DNA of 64,000 nucleotides from Acidimicrobiaceae bacterium (GTDB lineage: Bacteria > Actinomycetota > Acidimicrobiia > Acidimicrobiales > Aldehydirespiratoraceae), in contig JAPPMP010000011.1 of the NCBI GenBank assembly GCA_028819005.1, forward strand, positions 6,100 to 70,099. Reading direction: 5' to 3'. The notes beneath the pieces are model-generated. The model did not search any database, was not told the origin of the DNA, and worked only from the letters and a program-made list of their open reading frames with translations. Shown here piece by piece: positions 7,713 through 15,568 of this stretch; position 1 is the stretch's first letter, and each line of letters begins with the position of its first letter. The translations under genes and the position numbers were made by a program.

Positions 7713-9226
7713 TGCAATAGGTCAGCGGCATCAGCGAAAGACAATCGGTTCGCTGGATGAACTTCATGGTTTGAATCGGTGCTTTCCAATTGCGGGAAGC
7801 GCATTCGTCGCAGGTCTGAGGCGTTTATCTGGGTGCTTCCACTGAACATTCGGAAATACGTATCGACTAGTTCGCTGTTGAGGAAATCCACTAGTTGTGC
7901 CGCTTCGGACTCCTTGATCGGGCTTCGATTGCGGTGGACGACGTTCACATGGTTCTCAAACGCAATGTAGTCGTAGCCCTTGATGGGAAGATACACCCCC
8001 GCGACTACCCGCCGACGTTCTTCTTTTGCGGTGAAGCGCTTGATTAACACGTAGGGGCCATTGGGAAACAGCATCCTCTCGGTCTTGGCGCCGACGATGA
8101 AACCCTGAGGTTTTGTGGTCGGAACCGGCCACTCGACTCTAGGGGCCTTGATGTTCGTCGGGTAGATCAAGGGCACGGACCCTGACGCACCGGCCGACGT
8201 AAGCGCCTCACGGGATCGAAAATCGACGACAGGTCCTGTTGAGACACCCAAGCACAGCGATGTCAGGTCGGCTGGCAGTGATGCCACCTGGCTGGTTGCC
8301 AGTGTCTCAGCGGGGCTGGCCGGGAGGTTGATGTATTTCTGACTGTCTTGGAGAAATACGATCTTGTCGTGTGTGACATCGTGCACTCGGCGCGGCTCGG
8401 ATAGATGATCCGCGCGAGTTTCAACGCGTACCAAGTCGTTACGAAGGGGCCTGGTCATCTGAAGCGAGAAGATGATTGTTTCTTGGAGTACCGACGAAGC
8501 TTTGAAAAGCCGGTTTCGCCGGTCGAAGAGGATGACCCTGCGGAAAGCCGCCCTGTTCATCAACTCCTTGCGGAAATTCGCGAAATATAGCCCGTTGGTG
8601 AAGGACCGCGGCGTGATGGCAACCAGTTGCCCTCCCGCTTCCAACAGAGTGGTGGCGACACCCAAAAAGGCAGCGTAGAGATTGGGGCAGTCTATTCCAT
8701 GGCGATGAAGAATCGCCCGACGGCTAGGGTCTCCAGACCCGAGTTTCATATAGGGGGGGTTCATGACCACAACATCGAAGCGACGGTTGCCAGCCCACCT
8801 CGGAGCATCGCAGAAATCGCCCTCGACGATCCGAGTCTCGACTGAAAGTCCGTAAGCCGCAGCAGTGGTCTTTGCCTCTTGTGTGGCAGTTCGCAGCAAT
8901 CTGAGCGCAACTTCGTCGGTCTCGACGAGATCGATTTTGACAGGCACCGCAATATTCCGTTCGACAAGGCTCGCTATGAGACCGAGCATCAATGCGCCCG
9001 TACCAGCACCGGCGTCGACAACTCTGAGGGTTCGACCTTTGGGCTCGACCAACGATCCGATGGTACGAGCGACCTCCGAGGGAGTTGTGAACTGGCCAAT
9101 ACCAGACCGTCGGCCACGGTCGTTGGTTCGTTCCAACTCTTCGTTCAGGGAGTCGGCGAGACGGCGAAGCTGCTCGGCCGCGACGAGCCGACTCGAGTCG
9201 GTCCTTGTCGTTTCGATCGCGGTCAT
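7709..9226 (-). CDS. Adenine-specific DNA methyltransferase of the BsuBI/PstI-type R-M system
   Basis: A 505-aa N6-adenine methyltransferase partner of the adjacent endonuclease. SAM-binding motif I is VVDAGAGTGALM and the catalytic motif IV is VVMNPPYMKLG. The order (motif I first, catalytic motif later, C-terminal target recognition region) fits the gamma class, as in M.PstI/M.BsuBI. It should methylate adenine in the host target (CTGCAG by analogy). The start is ATG 9226, supported by a strong GGAGGAGAG site just upstream; the frame stays open further 5' but without family-like sequence. Confidence 0.92.
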   Translation of the reverse strand: MTAIETTRTDSSRLVAAEQLRRLADSLNEELERTNDRGRRSGIGQFTTPSEVARTIGSLVEPKGRTLRVVDAGAGTGALMLGLIASLVERNIAVPVKIDLVETDEVALRLLRTATQEAKTTAAAYGLSVETRIVEGDFCDAPRWAGNRRFDVVVMNPPYMKLGSGDPSRRAILHRHGIDCPNLYAAFLGVATTLLEAGGQLVAITPRSFTNGLYFANFRKELMNRAAFRRVILFDRRNRLFKASSVLQETIIFSLQMTRPLRNDLVRVETRADHLSEPRRVHDVTHDKIVFLQDSQKYINLPASPAETLATSQVASLPADLTSLCLGVSTGPVVDFRSREALTSAGASGSVPLIYPTNIKAPRVEWPVPTTKPQGFIVGAKTERMLFPNGPYVLIKRFTAKEERRRVVAGVYLPIKGYDYIAFENHVNVVHRNRSPIKESEAAQLVDFLNSELVDTYFRMFSGSTQINASDLRRMRFPQLESTDSNHEVHPANRLSFADAADLLQ

Positions 9227-9374
9227 GCCACTCTCCTCCGACCCAGCGCGGGTTGTTCGGAGCATAGACGACGCCTGTGACACCACCCGCGGCACACCAC
9301 CCTCTGCTGGCACTTGACCCGCCGCTGGCACTCGACGCCATCAGGTTCCGCCGCTGCCCGCTAGGCCTCCGCTG

Positions 9375-11321
9375 CTAGGTGAAGGTGTATTCGCTGGGGT
9401 CGGGGGCCTTGGTCCACTGCTGGTAGGTGTGGATCGGCCACGGCGACAGGGTGAACACATCGCCGTTGACGTTCTTGTAATGCGTGTGGGGGATCGACCA
9501 ATGGCTCCAGACCATCTGGTCGATCTCGCTTTTGCGATGGGCGTTGTAGGCGTCGTGCACCTCAGGCCGGGGCTCCATCAGGCGATGGTGTCCGGCGAGC
9601 AGCTGCTGCAAGCACCCCATGATGTAGGTGATCTGGCACTCCGAGTGGAAGATGAGGCTCCCGCCATGGGCCAGATTGGTGCCCGGACCGTACATGCAGA
9701 AGAGGTTGGGGAACTCCGGGACGGTTATGCCCAGATAGGCAGTCGGCTCCTCGCCCCAGAACTCGTTGAGGAGCCTGCCGCCGCGGCCGCGGATGTCCAT
9801 CGGCCACAGAAAACGGTTGTGGTGGAATCCGGTGGCGTAGCAAATCACGTCGACTTCGTGAAGCTCTCCGTCGACCGTGCGAACCCCGGTCGGCTCGATG
9901 CGCTCGATACCCGTGCGGATGAGGTCTACGTCGTCGCGTGTCAAAGCCTTGAGCCAGGAACCGTTGTCCTGCAGGGTGCGCTTCCCCGTCGCCGGATAGT
10001 CCGGAATGACCTTGGCCAACAGCTCCTCGTCGTCGCCGACCTGCTGCCGCAGCCAACCCTCGAAGAAGCCCCGGGTCGCCAGGTTCCGCTCGCTGACCGC
10101 GTAGCCGTCGCTGTCGTCGTAGTCGGGGTCGATGCGACTGCTGCTCAGATCCCCTCCAGAACCCGGCCAGAACTGCAGGAAACGGAACCAGCGACCGAAG
10201 AACGGCAGATGCCGGATCGCCCACTTCTGCCCTTCGGGGACCTTCTCGTGGTAGTTCGGGTTGGGGAACATCCATTGCGCGGTGCGCTGGAAGATCGACA
10301 GATGGCCTACCTGGCCGGCGATGGTCGGCGCGATCTGAAAACCGCTGGCTCCCGCCCCGATGAGCGCGAACCGTTTGCCGGTTATGTCGACTCTGTGGTC
10401 CCAGCGGGTTGAGTGGAACGAGGGCCCCTCGAAGTCTTCGATTCCGTCGATCTCAGGCATCTTCGCGCGGTTCAGGGAACCGACAGCGCTGATGATCGCA
10501 CGGGCCTGCAGCGTCTCGGTTCTGCCGTCAGCGGTGCGAATCGCAACTGTCCAGGTACCCGTCGACTCGTCGAGGGTGGCCCCGGTGACCTCGGTGTCGA
10601 AACGGCAGTGGTCGGTGATCCCGTGGCGCTTCAACACATCGACGAAGTACTGCTGCAGTTCGGGCTGCTGGGAGAAGTACTCCGTCCAATGGTCCGAGGG
10701 CTCGAAGGAGTAGCAGTAGAAGTGGCTGCCGACATCGACCCGGGCGCCCGGATAGCGGTTCTCCCACCAGGTCCCGCCAGGCCCGCCGTTCTTGTCGATG
10801 ATCGTGAACGGCAGACCGGCCTCGGCCAGACGAACACCGGCCAACACGCCAGATTCGCCGCAGCCGATCACAACGACCGGGAAATCATCCTTGGCGCTCT
10901 CGGGAATCTCGTCGGACCACGCAATGCGGTTGACGTCGGTATCTCCCAGACCCATCTCGTCGAGCATCATCGGCACGACGTCGGCGGGGATCTCAGCACA
11001 ACCGATGAAGTTCATCATCTCGTGCAGCAGGTCTGCGCCGGGCTGCGGCTCGGGCAGCACGCAGCCGCTGTCGCGGTAGGCGATGATCCCGGGCAGGGCC
11101 CGACGGCGGACATCGGCCTTCGACTCCTCGTCCATGTAGCCCTGGTACTCGTTGAGGAACAACCCGGCCGGTTTGATGTCGCCGCGAACCCAGTCGAGGT
11201 CCCCGGTGATGTGGACCATCGCGCACATGAGGGTCGGGATGCTGACCTCCTCGAGGGCCGCGGCGATCGTTTCGTCGTCGTCGCTGAACGGCTCGCCGGC
11301 ATGGGGGTGTCGGTTCTCCAT
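9375..11321 (-). CDS. Flavin monooxygenase, Baeyer-Villiger / 4-hydroxyacetophenone monooxygenase type
   Basis: A 648-aa FAD- and NADPH-dependent monooxygenase. An N-terminal extension of about 135 residues precedes the first Rossmann motif (VVIGCGESGVLAGVRLAEAG), as in 4-hydroxyacetophenone monooxygenases. GGTWWENRYPGARVD follows. The Baeyer-Villiger fingerprint FxGxxxHxxxWD is present as FEGPSFHSTRWD (about residue 296), and the NADPH Rossmann motif is ALIGAGASGFQIAP. It should oxidise ketones or aldehydes to esters; the substrate is unknown. ATG 11321 is chosen because the family-like N-terminus begins there. Confidence 0.9.
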   Translation of the reverse strand: MENRHPHAGEPFSDDDETIAAALEEVSIPTLMCAMVHITGDLDWVRGDIKPAGLFLNEYQGYMDEESKADVRRRALPGIIAYRDSGCVLPEPQPGADLLHEMMNFIGCAEIPADVVPMMLDEMGLGDTDVNRIAWSDEIPESAKDDFPVVVIGCGESGVLAGVRLAEAGLPFTIIDKNGGPGGTWWENRYPGARVDVGSHFYCYSFEPSDHWTEYFSQQPELQQYFVDVLKRHGITDHCRFDTEVTGATLDESTGTWTVAIRTADGRTETLQARAIISAVGSLNRAKMPEIDGIEDFEGPSFHSTRWDHRVDITGKRFALIGAGASGFQIAPTIAGQVGHLSIFQRTAQWMFPNPNYHEKVPEGQKWAIRHLPFFGRWFRFLQFWPGSGGDLSSSRIDPDYDDSDGYAVSERNLATRGFFEGWLRQQVGDDEELLAKVIPDYPATGKRTLQDNGSWLKALTRDDVDLIRTGIERIEPTGVRTVDGELHEVDVICYATGFHHNRFLWPMDIRGRGGRLLNEFWGEEPTAYLGITVPEFPNLFCMYGPGTNLAHGGSLIFHSECQITYIMGCLQQLLAGHHRLMEPRPEVHDAYNAHRKSEIDQMVWSHWSIPHTHYKNVNGDVFTLSPWPIHTYQQWTKAPDPSEYTFT

Positions 11322-11390
11322 CGGCGTAGCCTGCCGCGTGCGGTACTCCGCTGTCAGATTGAGCCGTGGAAGTTTGATTGGCCGACGATT

Positions 11391-11424
11391 ACACGTATGC
11401 TGAAAATAATATACGTATATGTGT
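11391..11424. promoter_or_regulatory. AT-rich imperfect palindrome upstream of the toxin-antitoxin pair
   Basis: ACACGTAT at 11391-11398 is mirrored by ATATGTGT at 11417-11424 (7 of 8 positions complementary). Between them lies a very AT-rich centre containing aaaataatatacgta, against a high-GC background. It sits 40 bp before the antitoxin ATG, where autoregulated TA operators and promoters normally lie. A -10-like TAATAT falls inside. The operator role is inference. Confidence 0.45.
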
Positions 11425-11463
11425 TGCAGTGCGGACGAGCGCAGAAGCAGAGAAGAACAGCTA

Positions 11464-11685
11464 ATGAAAAAGAAACTGACAGTCACTGTGGATGCGGAGG
11501 TGCTGCCCAGAGCCAAGAGCTACGCGCGCTCCCGCGGCGTGTCACTCTCATCGCTCATCGAGCAAGCGCTGAGAGAAGTGGCCGGGACCACAACTCAATC
11601 ATTCTCCGATCGCTGGCGAGGTCAGTTCGGCGCCGCGAACCGTGATGGCCCGCGTTGCGAAGCGCTGTCGGACAAGTACCTGTGA
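11464..11685 (+). CDS. VapB-like antitoxin (ribbon-helix-helix type)
   Basis: A 73-aa protein whose first 40 residues (KKKLTVTVDAEVLPRAKSYA, then SLSSLIEQALRE) form the beta-strand and two-helix pattern of a ribbon-helix-helix DNA-binding domain, like DUF6364-type antitoxins. The remaining tail should wrap around the toxin. ATG 11464 is used, preceded by a purine-rich site; the frame opens earlier only in the AT-rich operator. It overlaps the PIN toxin start by one base, implying translational coupling. The protein probably represses its own promoter at the upstream palindrome. Confidence 0.82.
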   Translation: MKKKLTVTVDAEVLPRAKSYARSRGVSLSSLIEQALREVAGTTTQSFSDRWRGQFGAANRDGPRCEALSDKYL

Positions 11686-12089
11686 TGCTGTTGGACACTG
11701 ATGTTCTCATAGACGTCGCGCTCGACCGGCAGCCTTACTCCGAACCGACCTCGGAACTTCTCGATCGGATTGAGCACGGCAACAGGAGGGCGTTCATTGC
11801 TTGGCACACCGTCTCGAACTTCTACTATTTGGTCGCCGCCTCGAGCGGCGGATCAAGCGCCAGCGACTTCCTAGTCGAGCTGACGGGGTTTGTATCGGTG
11901 GCAGCGACTGATACCGAATCGGTTCGCTACGCCGCCTCGCTGTCCATGAGCGACTTTGAAGACGCCTTGCAAGTTGCTGCTGCCCAAGCTTGCGGCGCCC
12001 GACATATCGTCACAAGGAACGTAAAGGACTACATGTATTCACCCATCCCCGCGATCACCCCTCAAGAGGCGCTCAATGAGTTGTTCTGA
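11685..12089 (+). CDS. VapC-like PIN-domain toxin ribonuclease
   Basis: A 134-aa PIN-domain protein. It opens with the first acidic motif (MLLDTDVLIDVAL, Asp4). It contains a central acidic helix and SMSDFEDALQVAAAQACGARHIVTRN, where the Asp/Glu pair completes the metal-binding site of PIN nucleases. Length and gene order (antitoxin first, one-base overlap) match VapBC modules. Expected activity is cleavage of tRNA or other structured RNA when free of antitoxin; the exact target is unknown. ATG 11685 is chosen over an upstream in-frame ATG that lies inside the antitoxin gene. Confidence 0.87.
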   Translation: MLLDTDVLIDVALDRQPYSEPTSELLDRIEHGNRRAFIAWHTVSNFYYLVAASSGGSSASDFLVELTGFVSVAATDTESVRYAASLSMSDFEDALQVAAAQACGARHIVTRNVKDYMYSPIPAITPQEALNELF

Positions 12090-12330
12090 GATCTCAGACG
12101 AACCCGATGTGGGAGTCATCGGCGATGGCAGGGCGGGTGACCGGGGATCCGATGTGGGAGTCATCGGCGAAGGCATGGCGGGTGACCGGGGATCCGATGT
12201 GGGAGTCATCGGCGATGGCAACGCGCTCGACCTTGTCGACCAAGCGCTGGAAGCGCTCGACCAAGACGACTTGGATCTGGCGGAGGAACTCGCGGATCAG
12301 CTGCAAGACCGACCCTCCGACGAGGGCTGA
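12076..12330 (+). CDS. Small acidic protein with N-terminal tandem repeats
   Basis: An 84-aa frame starting inside the end of the toxin gene (14-bp overlap). Residues 11-49 are two and a half copies of a 15-residue unit (DVGVIGDGRAGDRGS) made by a 45-bp DNA repeat. The last 35 residues are a strongly acidic, Leu-rich likely helix (LDLVDQALEALDQDDLDLAE). The kinase gene begins four bases after its stop. The acidic helix looks protein-like, but there is no family match and no clear ribosome site, so it may be a repeat-expanded leader ORF rather than a functional protein. Confidence 0.45.
   Translation: MSCSEISDEPDVGVIGDGRAGDRGSDVGVIGEGMAGDRGSDVGVIGDGNALDLVDQALEALDQDDLDLAEELADQLQDRPSDEG
12106..12222 (+). 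repeat. 45-bp tandem repeat between toxin and kinase genes
   Basis: Units at 12106-12150 and 12151-12195 are nearly identical, and a partial third covers 12196 to about 12222. Each begins gatgtgggagtcatcggcga. The period is a multiple of three, keeping the small ORF at 12076-12330 open. Confidence 0.9.
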
Positions 12331-12334
12331 GACT

Positions 12335-13912
12335 GTGCGCCGGGGTCGTCTGCTTGTGATCGCCTTGCTGGCCGTCGTCGCGGGTCTGATTCGTTTGCGA
12401 CACCCCGAACCGTCGGCTGCTTCGCCGATCGCGGCATTGAGCAGAAACCAGCGCAGAGCCGAGATGGCGCGCCTGATGGTCCGCCGAGCCTTGGACCGGG
12501 GCATGACCAGAGCACGTCTGAAACTCGCCGCGGACGGATCACGGCGACGCCTGCAGGCAGACCTCGAACGACGCGAAGCCGAAGACGTCGTGGCGGCCCT
12601 CGGAGAGATGAAGGGCGCGTTGATGAAGCTCGGACAGATGGCGAGCTACCTCGACGAAGGCATGCCCCCCGCCATGAGCCGGGCGCTGGCCAGTCTGCGC
12701 GCCGACGCCCCGCCGATGCCCTCGGACCTGGCCCTCACTGAAATCGAGCGATCGCTGGGGCGTCCTCTCCACGAGCTGTTCGCAGAGATCGACCCGAAAC
12801 CGATAGCCGCAGCATCGATCGGCCAGGTACACCGGGCCGTCACCAGCGAGGGCAAGGCGGTGGCGGTGAAGGTCCAGTACCCGGGGATCGCCCGTGCCAT
12901 CGCGGCCGATCTGGACAACAGCGAAACCCTGGCCCGGCTGTTGGGCATTGTCTACCCGGGACTCCACCCCGACGACCTCGTTGCCGAACTTCGCGCCCGC
13001 ATCAGCGAAGAACTCGACTACCGCCACGAAGCGGGGAACCAGACCCTCTTCGCCGAATACTACCGCGGCCACCCTCACATATGGGTGCCCGACGTCGACC
13101 CGCAGCGTTCGACGGATCGGGTTCTGACCACCGAATTCGTCGCAGGCCGGCCCTTCGAGTCGGTCTACGACGAAACGGACGAGGTGAAGGAGCGAGTGGC
13201 CGAAGTTGTCTACCGATTCGTGTTCCGCAGCTTGAACCGCCTGCACGTGTTCAACGGCGACCCCCACCCCGGCAACTATCTGCTCGCCGATGACGGCCGC
13301 ATCGCCTTCCTCGATTTCGGACTCGTCAAACACTTCGAACCCACCGAGGTGGAGCAGTTCGCCCGCCTGATCCGGGCAATGATCCAAAGAGACCCCGCTG
13401 AATTCCGCAGCACCGCCGAGGAGGTGAAGGTGCTGCGCGCCGACGCCCCGTTCGGGGACCAGGAGATCTTCGACTGGTTCGCCGCCTACTACGAGATGAT
13501 CCTCGACGACGCCGCAGTGACATTCACCTCCGACTACAGCACTGGACTGCTCCGCCAGACCTTCGACGCCAAGACCCACGCGATCCTCAAGCACACCAAC
13601 GTGCCGCCCACGTTCGCCTTGATTCAACGCATCAACCTCGGCCTGTTCTCCATCCTGGGCAAGCTCGGAGCCACGGCCAACTGGAGAAGGATCTCCGAGG
13701 AACTCTGGGAGTGGACCGACGCGCCGCCGAGCACGCCGATGGGCCATGCCGAAGCAGCCTGGCTGGCTGAAAAACCCGTCCAGGGCGTCGCAAGCACGGC
13801 CGGCGACCGCTTCGACGTCGAAGGGGCCGTCGCCGGCGCCGCGATGCAGGATTCGTCGCGTCCGCCGCCGGGCCGGGTCGGCGTGTCGGCTCGGGGGAGT
13901 CAGCCGGCCTGA
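12335..13912 (+). CDS. ABC1/UbiB (AarF-like) atypical kinase
   Basis: A 525-aa member of the ABC1/ADCK/UbiB family, linked in other organisms to isoprenoid quinone metabolism. Seen: KLGQMASYLDE (the KxGQ motif that blocks the canonical substrate cleft), AAASIGQVHRA, VAVKVQYPG (ATP-site Lys), EELDYRHEAGNQ, a catalytic NGDPHPGNYL and a metal-binding FLDFGLVKHF. A hydrophobic helix follows the N-terminus (LLVIALLAVVAGL). The GTG at 12335 is chosen because upstream codons in this frame derive from the 45-bp repeat. Its stop overlaps the convergent metallopeptidase gene by 13 bp. Confidence 0.88.
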   Translation: MRRGRLLVIALLAVVAGLIRLRHPEPSAASPIAALSRNQRRAEMARLMVRRALDRGMTRARLKLAADGSRRRLQADLERREAEDVVAALGEMKGALMKLGQMASYLDEGMPPAMSRALASLRADAPPMPSDLALTEIERSLGRPLHELFAEIDPKPIAAASIGQVHRAVTSEGKAVAVKVQYPGIARAIAADLDNSETLARLLGIVYPGLHPDDLVAELRARISEELDYRHEAGNQTLFAEYYRGHPHIWVPDVDPQRSTDRVLTTEFVAGRPFESVYDETDEVKERVAEVVYRFVFRSLNRLHVFNGDPHPGNYLLADDGRIAFLDFGLVKHFEPTEVEQFARLIRAMIQRDPAEFRSTAEEVKVLRADAPFGDQEIFDWFAAYYEMILDDAAVTFTSDYSTGLLRQTFDAKTHAILKHTNVPPTFALIQRINLGLFSILGKLGATANWRRISEELWEWTDAPPSTPMGHAEAAWLAEKPVQGVASTAGDRFDVEGAVAGAAMQDSSRPPPGRVGVSARGSQPA

Positions 13913-14484
13913 GGCAGTTCGCTGTCGTCGGACTGAACCGCAAGGCCGGCGACCGTGGGGAGCCCAGCGACCGGGTCGGCTCGATCATTGAGCGCCATCA
14001 GATATCCGATCGCCCGCTCCGCCAAGGGGTTGCGCTCAACCAGCGTGTCGAACTCAGCGGAGTGGTTCGGAACCACGAGATGCGCCAGTTCATGCACGAT
14101 CACGTGGTCCAACACCCAGGGCGGCACATCCACGAGCCGGTCCGAGACGCGGATGTGGCCGCTGTGGATGGAGCACGACCCCCAACGCTGGCGTTGCGTC
14201 TTGGACCAGCGGATCGAAACCGGCAGGGGAAGGTCGAACTTCTTCGCCAACACCCTCGCGCGCCCTTCAAGGTCGATGCCGCCCGAGCGGCGCTGCACCT
14301 CGATGCGCTCGACGATGTCGGTGACGAACCGGCTCTCCTCCTGGGCAGACATCCAGGAGGGAATCCGAACGCGGATCACCCCCTCAACGATGCGGGCTGA
14401 GACGGTCTTGACTCGGCGATCACTGCGGATCACCTCCACCGGGTAGCGCGATGACATCCTTCTTGTCGATCGAATATCGGTCAT
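13900..14484 (-). CDS. YgjP-like (DUF45) zinc metallopeptidase
   Basis: A 194-aa protein of the YgjP/WLM-like metallopeptidase family. The zinc motif HELAH lies in HVIVHELAHLVVPNHS, and WGSCS and RWSKTQRQRWGS are the usual family landmarks. It may cleave or chaperone cytosolic proteins; no substrate is known. The start ATG 14484 overlaps the stop of the histidine phosphatase gene by four bases, so the pair is translationally coupled. A second ATG nine codons in is an alternative. Confidence 0.82.
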   Translation of the reverse strand: MTDIRSTRRMSSRYPVEVIRSDRRVKTVSARIVEGVIRVRIPSWMSAQEESRFVTDIVERIEVQRRSGGIDLEGRARVLAKKFDLPLPVSIRWSKTQRQRWGSCSIHSGHIRVSDRLVDVPPWVLDHVIVHELAHLVVPNHSAEFDTLVERNPLAERAIGYLMALNDRADPVAGLPTVAGLAVQSDDSELPQAG

Positions 14485-15074
14485 AAGATCAGATCCTGTT
14501 TCTGAGGTTCCAGTTTCTGGGTGAGCGCTACCCGCTCGCCGAGGTTCCAAGAAGTGCCGTCGTGGTGCAGCCAACGGCCTTCGAGATTGGGGATCCGCAC
14601 GTATTCGCGGCCGAAATAGCGCTCCAAGGCGTAGATGACCCCGCCGTGGGAGACAACGAGCACGTCGCCCTCACCGCACCGCTGACGCAGGCTCTCCAAA
14701 CCGCCCAGAACCCGCTGCAACACCGACCCGTCGGCCTCCCAACCTTCGGGCCAGACACCGGCGTCGAGCTTGCCGGGAAACCGTTCCTCGATCTCCTGGT
14801 GGGTCAAGCCCTGATACAAGCCGACGTCACGCTCTGAGAAGGCTTCGTCGATGAGCACCGGACCGATACCCGTGGCCTCCGAGATCACAACAGCGGTCTG
14901 GCCGGCCCGTTGAAGGTTGCTGGAAATAATTGCGTCGAACGATCCGCAGTTCGCCGCCGCATCGGCCGCCTGAGCGAAACCGAACTCAGAAAGCTGAGGG
15001 TCGGCCTGGCCCTGCCAGCGCCCGAGTTGGTTCCATTCCGACTGCCCATGACGGGCGATCAACACGTTCAACAT
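14481..15074 (-). CDS. Histidine phosphatase / phosphoglycerate-mutase family protein
   Basis: A 197-aa protein of the histidine phosphatase superfamily. The catalytic RHG is in LIARHGQSEWN near the N-terminus, and the second catalytic His is in VVSHGGVIYAL. SSNLQRAGQTA supplies the phosphate-binding Arg, and the Glu acid lies in the SERDVGLYQG region. It is likely a small phosphoester hydrolase rather than the glycolytic mutase; substrate unknown. ATG 15074 places RHGQ at the usual distance. It leads a two-gene operon with the metallopeptidase. Confidence 0.85.
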   Translation of the reverse strand: MLNVLIARHGQSEWNQLGRWQGQADPQLSEFGFAQAADAAANCGSFDAIISSNLQRAGQTAVVISEATGIGPVLIDEAFSERDVGLYQGLTHQEIEERFPGKLDAGVWPEGWEADGSVLQRVLGGLESLRQRCGEGDVLVVSHGGVIYALERYFGREYVRIPNLEGRWLHHDGTSWNLGERVALTQKLEPQKQDLIL

Positions 15075-15171
15075 GATGGAGCCGACCGTACCGGTGTGGT
15101 GTGACAAGATCGGGGATACCACCCAAGCTGCGAAAGTGACCGGCAGCCCGACCAGCCGGTAGCGTGTGGAT

Positions 15172-15408
15172 ATGGCGACGATCCGGTTGTTTGCTTCTGC
15201 CCGGGAAGCGGCCGGGCGCCGCAGTGACGAGTTGGCCGGCTCCACCGTCGGCGACGTCCTCGACGCGGCGGTCGCCGGCTACGGAGCAGAATTCGCAGCG
15301 GTGCTCGAGACATGCACCGTGTGGCGCAACGGCGAGCCGGCCGAACGCGGCGAACACGTCACCGACAGCGACGAAATCGCTGTGCTGCCTCCTGTCTCGG
15401 GCGGTTGA
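15172..15408 (+). CDS. MoaD/ThiS-family sulfur-carrier protein
   Basis: A 78-aa ubiquitin-fold sulfur carrier. It begins with an IRLFASAREAAG strand, contains TVGDVLDA and ends in the obligatory PPVSGG diglycine, where activated carriers form a thiocarboxylate. MoaD-type (molybdopterin synthase small subunit) is favoured by the N-terminal sequence, but no moa genes are nearby, so a related carrier role is possible. ATG 15172 is preferred over GTG 15166. Its last codons and stop are duplicated about 75 bp downstream. Confidence 0.85.
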   Translation: MATIRLFASAREAAGRRSDELAGSTVGDVLDAAVAGYGAEFAAVLETCTVWRNGEPAERGEHVTDSDEIAVLPPVSGG

Positions 15409-15487
15409 CCGGTGTGGTGGGGTCTGCGGCGTTGTCCGCGGTTTGGGCGGTGTGCTGTGCTGCCTCCTGTCTCGGGCGGTTGACCGG
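15379..15487 (+). repeat. Duplication of the MoaD-like gene 3' end, including its stop codon
   Basis: A 34-bp block with gctgtgctgcctcctgtctc at 15379-15412, covering the last MoaD codons (AVLPPVSGG and TGA), recurs at 15454-15487. The spacer between copies contains a partly repeated gcggtt/gtccgcggtt sequence. The downstream copy is a non-coding fossil of the gene end. Confidence 0.85.
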
Positions 15488-15568
15488 CGTTGTCAGCGCA
15501 AAGGCTGGGTATCGTTCAACAAATGGATCGCCACCTGCATGCGTCATCAGGCCTATAGGGGTGGGATC

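Noticed and set aside
10413-11645. 410-codon plus-strand frame opposite the flavin monooxygenase
   Set aside because: It is antisense to a gene with complete family motifs; long shadow frames are normal at this GC content and its composition is Gly/Val/Arg-biased without motifs.
12539-13747. 402-codon minus-strand frame opposite the ABC1 kinase
   Set aside because: Complete antisense overlap with a gene whose kinase motifs are intact; no family features in the shadow.
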